DNA of 5,619 bases from Deltaproteobacteria bacterium (GTDB lineage: Bacteria > Desulfobacterota > Binatia > DP-6). The notes under the pieces were generated by a model that worked only from the letters and a program-made list of their open reading frames with translations, was not told the DNA's origin and searched no databases. Where the stretch lies: positions 1 to 5,619 of the forward strand of contig VBLA01000354.1 in the NCBI GenBank assembly GCA_005879245.1, read 5' to 3'. Below are positions 1-5,619 of this stretch, one piece after another. Position numbers and translations under genes: made by a program. How positions within the stretch are numbered: position 1 is the first letter of the stretch; each line of letters opens with the position of its first letter.

Positions 1-1
1 G

Positions 2-997
2 GAGGCGGTGGTGCGCTGGATCCGGGACGCGGGCGAGCGTCACGGCATCACGTCCCTGTTCATCGTCGACGACGATTTCTTCCGCAGCCCGGCCTGGGAG
101 CCGATCCTCGAAGGCATGGCCGCCTACCGCCGCGACGGCCACGAGCTCTCCTTCATGATGCAGGTCGACGCGGAAGCCGCGGCGTTCGGGGATCTGGCGC
201 CCGGCGAGAGGCCCTCCAGCCAGCGCCAGAAATGCGAGCGTTTCCTCCGTCTCGCGGCGGAGGCGGGCTGCTACGCGGCCTTCGTCGGCTTCGAGACCTT
301 CAACCCGCAGAATCTCCTCGCCGTCACCAAGGTGCAGAATCTCGCCAAGGCCGACCGCCAGCGAAAGGACGGGGTGGCCGCCGTCGCGGCGCTCGAGGCG
401 GTGAAGGAGAAGTACCGGCGCGTGTGCCAGAACTGGCACCGCCACGGTGTCGCGGTGCATTGCGGCTACATGATCGGGTTTCCGTTCGATGGGCCGGAAT
501 GCGGGCGGCAGTCTGCCGAGTGGCTCCTCGACGTGGGTGTGGACCTCGCCTCGTTCTTCATCGTGACGCCGCTGCCTGGCACCGAGGATCACGACAAGGC
601 GGTACGCGAGGGAACGATCGCCGACTGGGACTTCAACAACTACGACTCGCAGCACATGGTGTCGCATCACCCGCGCATGACGACGGCACAGGTGGTTTCG
701 GCCTACCGGGACGCGGTGCGGACGTTCTACTCGGCGCGGAGCACGCTCCACGCGCTCGTGAGCTACCCGCGACGGAAGGACCTGGCACCGGCGGCACGCG
801 ACGCGATGCTCCGCCAGCGGCTCTACTACTTCTACAGCCACGGCGCCGGCCGCCATCCGATGCTGGGCGGCATCTGGCAGCGCGGCGTCTCGACCGAGGC
901 GCGTCGCGCCGTCGTGACCGACGAGGAGGCTCGTGCCCACTATCTCGGCGCCGGGCTCGTCTCCGCGGAAGGCGTGCGGGTCGAGCTGCTGGCGTAG
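2..997 (+). CDS. Radical SAM protein, C-terminal part (5' end outside window)
   Basis: The reading frame is open from the first bases and ends at TAG 995-997, giving 331 visible residues. It looks like the C-terminal half of a radical SAM enzyme of the kind often preceded by a B12-binding domain. Visible landmarks, counting from the codon at 2-4, are a barrel strand FIVDDDFF (about 20-27), GFETFNP (96-102) as the usual GIES-like strand, GYMIGFPFD (155-163) as the usual GFPGDT-like strand, TPLPGT (189-194), and a DWDFNNYDSQH segment (about 208-218). That last segment matches the 'DW..YD..H' stretch seen after the barrel in B12-binding radical SAM proteins. The CxxxCxxC cluster motif and any B12 domain would be upstream, so they cannot be checked. 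Between GFET and GYMIG there is a long, charged, probably helical stretch (about 108-148) that seems longer than usual. A GTG at 8 is not a credible start because the barrel would be cut. The substrate is unknown. The next gene lies 84 bases downstream. Confidence 0.85.
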   Translation, partial: EAVVRWIRDAGERHGITSLFIVDDDFFRSPAWEPILEGMAAYRRDGHELSFMMQVDAEAAAFGDLAPGERPSSQRQKCERFLRLAAEAGCYAAFVGFETFNPQNLLAVTKVQNLAKADRQRKDGVAAVAALEAVKEKYRRVCQNWHRHGVAVHCGYMIGFPFDGPECGRQSAEWLLDVGVDLASFFIVTPLPGTEDHDKAVREGTIADWDFNNYDSQHMVSHHPRMTTAQVVSAYRDAVRTFYSARSTLHALVSYPRRKDLAPAARDAMLRQRLYYFYSHGAGRHPMLGGIWQRGVSTEARRAVVTDEEARAHYLGAGLVSAEGVRVELLA

Positions 998-1033
998 TGG
1001 GGGGGGCGTAAGCGCCGAATCTCCCGGTGTCCT

Positions 1034-1061
1034 CCCGTGCGGCTGGACCCGCTGCGGGTTT
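1034..1061 (+). terminator. Candidate weak intrinsic terminator after the radical SAM gene
   Basis: The arms CCCGTGCGG (1034-1042) and CCGCTGCGGG (1049-1058) can form nine pairs, with one G-U pair and one bulged T, around the loop CTGGAC. TTT follows at 1059-1061. The hairpin lies 36 bases after the radical SAM stop and 20 bases before the SDR start, which suits a terminator or leader hairpin. The T tract is short, so termination is inferred and weak. If it works, the SDR needs its own promoter, but I see no clear -35/-10 pair. Confidence 0.35.
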
Positions 1062-1067
1062 CCAACT

Positions 1068-1074
1068 AGAGAGG
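1068..1074 (+). promoter_or_regulatory. Ribosome binding site of the SDR gene
   Basis: The purine-rich AGAGAGG ends seven bases before the ATG at 1082. This spacing supports the chosen start, as does the Rossmann fold beginning directly after it. Confidence 0.6.
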
Positions 1075-1081
1075 CGCTCCA

Positions 1082-1897
1082 ATGGCGAAGCTCGCGGGAC
1101 GCGTCGCGGTGGTGACCGGCGGCGGCTCGGGGATCGGGCGTGCCATCGCGCGGAGCTTCGCGGCCGAGGGGGCGCGGGTCGCCGTCGCGGACATCAACGG
1201 CGAGGTCGCGGGGCGTGTCGCGGGCGAGATCCAAGCAGCCGGGGGAACGGCGCTCGGGGTCCCCACCGACGTGGCCGACAGCGCGCAGGTGGACCGACTC
1301 TTCACGCTCGTCGCGGAGAGGTGGGGTAGCGTCCACGTGCTCTCCAACAACGCGGGCATCGCCGACCTGAGCCCCACGCTCCGGGCCCACGTCGATGAGG
1401 TGGTCGCGGACATGCTGGGCGGCGGCCCGCGCCGCTCGCTCGGCGTGACGAGCGGCCTGGGCGACGCCGAGTGGCGCCGCATGCTCGAGATACATCTCTT
1501 TGGGACGTTCTACTGCACCCGGGCCGCGCTCCGGCTCATGGAGCAAGCCGGCGGCGGCGCGATCGTCAACATGGCCTCGGTGGCGGGTCTCTCCGGCATT
1601 CCCGGCCTCCCGCACTACGGTGCGGCCAAGGCCGGAATCATCGGGTTCACGAAGTCGGTGGCGCTCGAGGTGGGCACCGCCAACATCCGTGTGAATGCGA
1701 TCGCGCCCGGGCTGATCGATACGCCGATGACCGCGGACCTGCCACCCATGTTTCGCCAGATGACGGTCCTGCGGACCCCGCTCGGCCGACCCGGTACGCC
1801 CGAGGAGATCGCCGCGGTGGCGCTCTTCCTCGTCTCCGACGAGGCGAGCTTCCTGACGGGCCAGGTGGTGAGCCCGAACGGCGGCTACCATACCTGA
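1082..1897 (+). CDS. SDR-family NAD(P)-dependent oxidoreductase
   Basis: This is a complete 271-residue classical short-chain dehydrogenase/reductase, expected to be a soluble cytoplasmic enzyme that interconverts a hydroxyl and a carbonyl group. It has the cofactor motif TGGGSGIG at 12-19, Asp37 at the end of the second strand (which in this family favours NAD(H) over NADP(H)), the TDV adenine-binding motif at 62-64, NNAG at 89-92, the active-site Ser166, and YGAAK at 179-183 giving Tyr179 and Lys183. A PG motif (209-210) and a terminal NGG (266-268) also fit. Two features are unusual. About 24 extra residues, including MLGGGPRRSL, sit between NNAG and DAEW. The residue expected to be Asn in the VNLxG motif is His138 (EIHLFG); His occurs there in some SDRs, such as the 17-beta-HSD4 type. 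The substrate cannot be told from sequence. The gene ends 10 bases before the lipoprotein gene, so the two are probably co-transcribed. Confidence 0.95.
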   Translation: MAKLAGRVAVVTGGGSGIGRAIARSFAAEGARVAVADINGEVAGRVAGEIQAAGGTALGVPTDVADSAQVDRLFTLVAERWGSVHVLSNNAGIADLSPTLRAHVDEVVADMLGGGPRRSLGVTSGLGDAEWRRMLEIHLFGTFYCTRAALRLMEQAGGGAIVNMASVAGLSGIPGLPHYGAAKAGIIGFTKSVALEVGTANIRVNAIAPGLIDTPMTADLPPMFRQMTVLRTPLGRPGTPEEIAAVALFLVSDEASFLTGQVVSPNGGYHT

Positions 1898-1902
1898 GGA
1901 GG
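1896..1902 (+). promoter_or_regulatory. Strong Shine-Dalgarno of the lipoprotein gene, overlapping the SDR stop
   Basis: GAGGAGG shares its first two bases with the TGA stop of the SDR gene (1895-1897) and lies five bases before the ATG at 1908. It fixes the lipoprotein start and suggests that the two genes are read from one transcript. Confidence 0.75.
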
Positions 1903-1907
1903 GGGGC

Positions 1908-3160
1908 ATGCGGGGCTGGGTGGTGGCGGGGATTCTCGTGCTCGCGCTTTGGGTCGCTGGCTGCGCCGGACCCGAGGTGCCGCTCTTCACGGGCGAGCCG
2001 TATCTGATCGTCTGGGCCGGCGATGCCGACCGCCAGAACTCCGACTTCCTCGCCGTCCTCGATGCCGATCCCACCTCGGCATCGTACGGCAAGGTCCTGC
2101 GCACCTACCCGGTGCGCTCACGTGGCAACGAGCCGAACGCGCTCACGGCCGCGCCGCGCGCCGACCGCCGCGTCTTCGCGACGGCGCTCCTCACCAGCCG
2201 GACTTTCGTCTTCGACCTCCGCCAGCCGTTGGCCGGACGACTCATCCACGCCGACGAGCCCGACTCCCGGCGCCGGCTCTGCGCGCCCCAGGAGCCGGTC
2301 TCGCTGCCGAACGGGCGGGTGGTGGTCGCCTGCAGCGACCCGGCGCGCTACTGGGGCGAGGCGCGCGAGGTCGTGACCGCCGCAGGGGGGATCCTCGAGC
2401 TCACCCCCGACGGTTATCCGGGACGCGAGGTCTCTGCCGCCGATGCGACCGCGCGCGGACTCCTCTTCGCGCCGACCGGCGCCGCGGTCATGGCCACGGG
2501 TGGACGGCTCGTCACCACCAGCAACGCTCACGGCTGGAGGCCGGGCCCCGGGGGGAGGAGAACCTGGGCCCGCTCGCCGCGCGGGTCATGCGTCGCAAGC
2601 CCTTCGTCTACGTCAACACCGAGGGCGGGGGACTCTACGCCTCCGATTCCGTTCAGACCGACGTTGCCACGTTCCGGCTGGTCTTCGACTTCGGCCCCGC
2701 CGTGCTCGGCGGTGGGGCGGCCCTCACTCCCGACGATCGTTTCTACGTCGTGGCGCTCACCGGCCGGAATCGCGTGGCGTCTCTCGACCTCGTCGACCCC
2801 TGGAACCCGAAACCGGTCTCCTCCGTGCGCTTCGATCGTGATCCGGCCGATTCGTCCCGGAGCCGCCGGGGAGGGCCAAACACGCTGGTCATGAGCGCCG
2901 ACGGGACCCGAGTCGCGGTCTCGGACTACACGGTGGACGTCCCCGCATATTTTCAGGACGGCGATCACCGCGTCTACATGCTGCGTCTGGACCCCACGAC
3001 CGGCCGGCTGCGTATCGACGGGGCGTTCGTGGATGAGCTAACCGGCGAGGTGGGTATCGACTTCAACCGCACGCGCTGGCCCCATGGGGAGACGGGACCT
3101 GCCCGGCCGAAGGGCCTTCTCTTCGTCACCCCCGAGCCGCCACCAGCGCCGGGTAAGTAG
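1908..3160 (+). pseudogene. SBP56/methanethiol oxidase-like beta-propeller lipoprotein, interrupted by a frameshift
   Basis: The protein starts with a lipoprotein signal: a short n-region, a hydrophobic stretch (residues 4-17) and the lipobox VAGC with Cys19. Ala at +2 suggests the outer membrane. Residues 31-210 resemble SBP56-family propellers (YLIVWAGDADR, DFLAVLDADPTSASYGKV, FVFDLRQPLAGRL, LPNGRVVVACSD). After NAHGW (ending at 2537) this frame turns into Arg/Ser/Pro-rich nonsense and stops at 2894. The family-like sequence resumes in the frame offset by -1, from LEAGPRGEENLGP (from 2534) through YVNTEGGGLYASDS, LTPDDRFYVVALTG, LVMSADGTRVAVS and RLDPTTGRLRIDGAF to RWPHGETGPARPKG, and ends at TAG 3158-3160. 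Together the parts make about 417 residues, against roughly 470 in human SBP56. The family's strand of the type xHVWDW, expected between the two parts, is not seen, so bases may be missing rather than one base only. The break lies beside a CCCC-GGGGGG run (2546-2555), so a sequencing or assembly error is possible. The assignment rests on remembered family patterns. Confidence 0.72.
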
Positions 3161-3167
3161 CGGGGAG

Positions 3168-3186
3168 GGCCGACGCGCGTGCGGCC
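3168..3186. terminator. Small inverted repeat in the convergent gap
   Basis: GGCCG (3168-3172) and CGGCC (3182-3186) flank the self-complementary ACGCGCGT. The repeat lies between two converging genes whose stop codons are 26 bases apart, which is where a bidirectional terminator would be expected. There is no T tract on either side, and short G/C inverted repeats are common in DNA this rich in GC, so the support is weak. Confidence 0.2.
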
Positions 3187-3715
3187 TCAAGAGGTCGCGG
3201 CAATGGTCCCCCGCCCGCCGCCGGGGTGCCGGGGGCGACGGCTCGTGCTCGAGCCGGGCGGGAAGGCCACGACGAGGGGGACCCCGAGCGCGCGCGCGAT
3301 CGCGAGCGCCGTCGCCACGGTGGGGAGCGCGCGCCCGTTCTTCACCTGGTTCACGTGCGCGCGGTCGAGACCTGCGCCGGCGGCGAGGGCGGCGTCGGTC
3401 CAGCCGCGCTCGGCGAGCAGGTGTGCCACGGCGTTCCGCGTCACGTGGACTTCCCCGTCGGGCTCGAGATCCACGGGCTCATCGGCTTTCGCGGCGGCGA
3501 AGGATCCAGAGGCCGTCGACCGGGAGGGCGAGTGCGTCGGCGACGCGTTCCGCGACCACGAGACGCGGGTTGGCGGCCGGTGACCGCAGCCGAGCGAGGA
3601 GACGTGGGGGAAGGAGCGTGCGCCGCCCGAGCTCCCCCCAGGAGATGCCGAGGCGCTCCAGCGTTGCCGGCAGATTGTTCGCGACGGCCCAGGGGCGGCG
3701 GCGCGGCATGCGCAT
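3187..3715 (-). CDS. Tandem XRE-type helix-turn-helix regulator, split between two reading frames
   Basis: Read on the minus strand, ATG at 3715 opens a 78-residue frame ending at TGA 3479. It carries a Cro/CI-like HTH domain: NNLPATLERLGISWGELGRR, then PPRLLARLRSPAANPR, then VAERVADALALPVDGLW. A second HTH domain follows in the next frame, ending at TGA 3187: NAVAHLLAERGWTDAALAAG, then LDRAHVNQVKNGRALPTVAT, then ALAIARALGVPLVVAF. An acidic linker (ADEPVDLEPDGEVHVT) precedes the second domain. Dropping one A from the AAA at 3487-3489 would join them as RRREADEPVDLEPD, so a single frameshifted protein of about 175 residues is the simplest reading. Alternatively there are two small genes: GTG at 3444 has GGGGA upstream, and GTG at 3474 lies four bases after the first stop. 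The likely role is a DNA-binding transcription regulator in the cytoplasm. No clear ribosome binding site precedes ATG 3715; ATG 3709 is a second option. Its target is unknown. The secreted-protein gene lies 59 bases upstream on the same strand. Confidence 0.68.
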
Positions 3716-3727
3716 ACCATGGCGGCG

Positions 3728-3757
3728 CGGGCGGCCACGCGCAAGGCGAGCCGCCCG
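3728..3757. repeat. Perfect 8-bp inverted repeat between the secreted-protein and regulator genes
   Basis: CGGGCGGC (3728-3735) and GCCGCCCG (3750-3757) are exact inverted copies separated by 14 bases. The repeat begins 12 bases upstream of the regulator's ATG (3715, minus strand) and 17 bases after the stop of the secreted-protein gene. It could be an operator for the HTH protein or an RNA hairpin between the genes. It has no T tract, and it is made only of G and C, so chance is a real possibility. Confidence 0.25.
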
Positions 3758-3774
3758 GCCGGTGATGCATTCGA

Positions 3775-5619
3775 TCAGAAGGTCAGCTGGTCAGTCGCGG
3801 TGAGCTCGGCACTCAGCACCCCGAGGACGCTACAGGTGGGGGAGCCCGCCGGCGAGGCGAAGGCGACGGCGCCGTGAGGCCGCAGGTTGGTTGGGAGGAC
3901 GGGGCTCAGGTCGGCGCCGCACAAGGCCGGGAAGAGGCTCACGATCAGGACGCCGTCAGTGGAGTCCGGCGCGGTCCGTCCGGCTGCCAGCATGACCGCG
4001 GTCCGGCACCCGTTGTTCGGCACCTCGAAGGTCGCGCACGGGGTCAGGTCCGCGAGGCGCGGCGCACCGTGGACGGCCTGATCGGGCGAGACCTTGTAGA
4101 TCTTCACGATCCCCGTGGAGGCGTTGTCGGTCGCGGTCGCATAGAGGACGTCCCCGTCGGGATGGACCTGGAAGAAATCGTCGACGCCGTTCAGCACGAG
4201 CTCCGGGTTCGGGAGGATGCGGTAGATGCCGGCCGGGACGCCGGTTTCGCTCGGACCCGAGACGGCCACGAAGACCGCCGAGCCGTCACTCGTGACGTGG
4301 AGGTCGTCGCTCATGGTGAAGGAATCGCCGCACTGCGTGTACCCGAGCGCCGCGTCGATGTCCGGGAGGAGGACGCTCGAGGTGCCGTTCGCCTTCGAGA
4401 TCGAGGTGAGCGCCTCGCGCTCGTCGCGGGCGCATGGCGGCGTGGGATTCAGCATCTCGTGATACTCGGGGATGTACACCCGGCCGCGAGAGCGGAGGGG
4501 GATCCGGTCGCAGGCGATGAGGATCGTCCCGCTCTGGGGGTTGTCCAGGACCGCCGCGTCGGTCCGCCCACCCGTCGTCAGGTCGAACTGCAGGCGCGCG
4601 ACCGTCCCGATGCTATCGCCGGTCACCCGGTCGGTCGAGGTGTCCTCGGCGATGAGATAGAGGCCGCCGTTGCCGTCTCCGCACATGTCGTCGGGCGAGA
4701 AGATGTTCTGGGCAGGGCAGAATCCGCGCGGGCAGTCGGTGGTGAACGTGCATGGCTGCCCCGCGTTGTCGCCTCCCCGGCAGGTGGAGGTGGCCGGACA
4801 GGTGGCGGCGCCGGCGCAGTCGCTGTCCTTGACGCAGACGTCACCCGTCGGCAGGCCGTCGGGGGTGACGCAGGTGTGGAGCCGGTTGTCCGCGAAGAAC
4901 GAGAGACCGTTCGGCAGGATACCCGTCGGGTTGCCCTGCGCATCGAGGTAGAAGAGCGGGTCGGCGGCCAGCGTCGGGCCGGTCCCGGGCGCGGTTCCCC
5001 CGAAGCCGTGCGCCAGCAGCCGGACGACGCTCCGGTTGGATGCACAGGCGACGATCGTGAGGAAGGCCGACTGATGTCCCGTCGCGGTGGGCGTGAAGGT
5101 GACGGTCACGTCGGCCTGCTCGCCCGGGCCGAGCGTCACGTCGGCAGGTGCGATCGTGAAGCTGCCGTTGTCGCTTCCGAGGCGCGCGTGGAGCTGGCTC
5201 GTCGGGGTGGTGTCGGGGTTCCGCACGACGAGGGGGAGCGTCGCGGTCGCGCCAGGCGCGACCGCATGGAACTCGAGCGGACCCGGGGCCTCGATGTGGA
5301 GAGTGCCGGGCGTGAAGATCGGTGGGGGGCCACAGGACGGCTTTTCGAGAATCTGCACCTGGTCGGTGGCGGTTGCCTGGCCGTCGCTCACCGTGAGCTG
5401 CACGGTGATGTCACCCGCCTGATCGGCGAAGGCGTGGGTGGGTCGCGCCTCGTCCGAGGTCGTCCCGTCGCCGAAGTCCCAGTGGTAGGTGAGCTTGTCG
5501 AGGTCGGGATCCGTACTCTCGGTCGCGTCGAACTGGATCGGGACGCCGGGCAGCGCGACGGTGTCAAACGCGATCGCCTGCGCATGCGGGGGCTGGTTCG
5601 GCGCCGAGACCGCCTTGAA
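3775..5619 (-). CDS. Large secreted PKD / ASH-like / Cys-rich / beta-propeller-like protein (5' end outside window)
   Basis: The minus-strand frame is open from the window edge (5619) to TGA 3775, giving 614 visible residues with no start or signal peptide in view. Residues are numbered from the edge. Residues 14-90 are a PKD domain, with DPDLDKLTYHWDFGDG (37-52) and a closing VQLTVSDG strand. Residues 115-206 resemble the ASH/choice-of-anchor-D Ig fold found in HYDIN-like and bacterial surface proteins (VVRNPDTTP, ADVTLGPGEQADVTVTFTPT). Residues 250-301 form a cysteine-rich module with eight Cys (250, 262, 268, 274, 280, 290, 296, 301), including CVKDSDC and CTFTTDC. Residues 312-614 contain repeated strand-turn units (GGLYLIAED, GRVYIPEYHE, HVTSDGSAVFVAVS, QVHPDGDVLYATATDN, DGVLIVSLFP), suggesting a beta-propeller. 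Cysteines and extracellular domains imply export to the envelope or outside. No catalytic motif is recognised, and an adhesion or cell-surface role is inference. A GTG at 5403 is internal to the PKD domain and is not the start. Confidence 0.85.
   Translation of the reverse strand, partial: FKAVSAPNQPPHAQAIAFDTVALPGVPIQFDATESTDPDLDKLTYHWDFGDGTTSDEARPTHAFADQAGDITVQLTVSDGQATATDQVQILEKPSCGPPPIFTPGTLHIEAPGPLEFHAVAPGATATLPLVVRNPDTTPTSQLHARLGSDNGSFTIAPADVTLGPGEQADVTVTFTPTATGHQSAFLTIVACASNRSVVRLLAHGFGGTAPGTGPTLAADPLFYLDAQGNPTGILPNGLSFFADNRLHTCVTPDGLPTGDVCVKDSDCAGAATCPATSTCRGGDNAGQPCTFTTDCPRGFCPAQNIFSPDDMCGDGNGGLYLIAEDTSTDRVTGDSIGTVARLQFDLTTGGRTDAAVLDNPQSGTILIACDRIPLRSRGRVYIPEYHEMLNPTPPCARDEREALTSISKANGTSSVLLPDIDAALGYTQCGDSFTMSDDLHVTSDGSAVFVAVSGPSETGVPAGIYRILPNPELVLNGVDDFFQVHPDGDVLYATATDNASTGIVKIYKVSPDQAVHGAPRLADLTPCATFEVPNNGCRTAVMLAAGRTAPDSTDGVLIVSLFPALCGADLSPVLPTNLRPHGAVAFASPAGSPTCSVLGVLSAELTATDQLTF

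Noticed and set aside
232..1011. Long plus-strand open frame overlapping the radical SAM gene
   Set aside because: Its product is an Arg/Gly-rich low-complexity sequence without family motifs, typical of a shadow frame in GC-rich DNA.
1005..1016. GGCG-TAAG-CGCC mini-hairpin just after the radical SAM stop
   Set aside because: Only four pairs and no T tract; the hairpin at 1034-1058 is much stronger.
1949..2530. 5' part of the frame that runs from 1949 to 3160, as the true start of the lipoprotein
   Set aside because: Up to about 2530 this frame gives Arg-rich nonsense, while the frame from 1908 has a signal peptide, lipobox, strong ribosome site and propeller-like sequence. Only the part after about 2534 is real coding sequence.
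3501..3744. N-terminal extension of the second HTH frame up to 3744
   Set aside because: That stretch (Ser/Arg/Pro-rich) has no domain character, whereas the overlapping frame from 3715 encodes the first HTH.
3084..3803. Long plus-strand open frame across the regulator gene
   Set aside because: The product is almost only Arg, Ser, Gly, Ala and Pro; the minus strand encodes recognisable HTH domains.
5401..5403. GTG 5403 as the start of the minus-strand secreted protein
   Set aside because: The same frame continues upstream to the window edge and encodes the rest of a PKD domain, including WDFGDG.
1..5619. CRISPR arrays, tRNA or rRNA genes, insertion sequences, integrase or attachment sites
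   Set aside because: I saw no regularly spaced repeats, tRNA-like cloverleaf, rRNA signature, transposase or recombinase motifs.

Overview
The window is a very GC-rich bacterial segment with tightly packed genes, third codon positions rich in G/C, and almost no non-coding DNA. The largest gaps between genes are 84, 59, 26 and 10 bases. The cysteine-rich module with CxxDxDC-type spacing in the minus-strand secreted protein, together with the GC content, reminds me of metagenome-derived Deltaproteobacteria, Myxococcota or Candidatus Binatota. That lineage guess is inference, since there is no rRNA or marker gene here.

Layout. (1) Positions 2-997, plus: the C-terminal part of a radical SAM protein whose 5' end, including the iron-sulfur cysteine motif, lies outside the window. 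(2) Positions 998-1081: a short gap with a GC-rich hairpin followed by TTT, a possible terminator. (3) Positions 1082-1897, plus: a complete short-chain dehydrogenase/reductase (SDR) with an in-frame insertion after NNAG and His in place of the usual catalytic-tetrad Asn. (4) Positions 1908-3160, plus: a lipoprotein related to the selenium-binding protein SBP56/methanethiol oxidase beta-propeller family. It is split between two reading frames near 2531-2556. (5) Positions 3187-3715, minus: a small regulator with two XRE-type helix-turn-helix domains, also split between two frames near 3486-3500. (6) Positions 3775-5619, minus: the C-terminal 614 residues of a large secreted protein with a PKD domain, an ASH/choice-of-anchor-D-like Ig domain, a cysteine-rich module and a beta-propeller-like C-terminal region. 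Its 5' end is outside the window.

How the genes relate. The SDR and the lipoprotein are probably co-transcribed: the gap is 10 bases and the lipoprotein's Shine-Dalgarno sequence overlaps the SDR stop codon. The lipoprotein and the regulator converge with 26 bases between them. The large secreted protein lies directly upstream of the regulator on the same strand. I see no evidence of one shared pathway across the window.

I did not find a convincing new biological system. The points most worth checking are the two frame breaks in adjacent genes (real decay, sequencing error or, less likely, recoding), the reduced SBP56-like propeller, the SDR insertion and the domain mix of the minus-strand protein.
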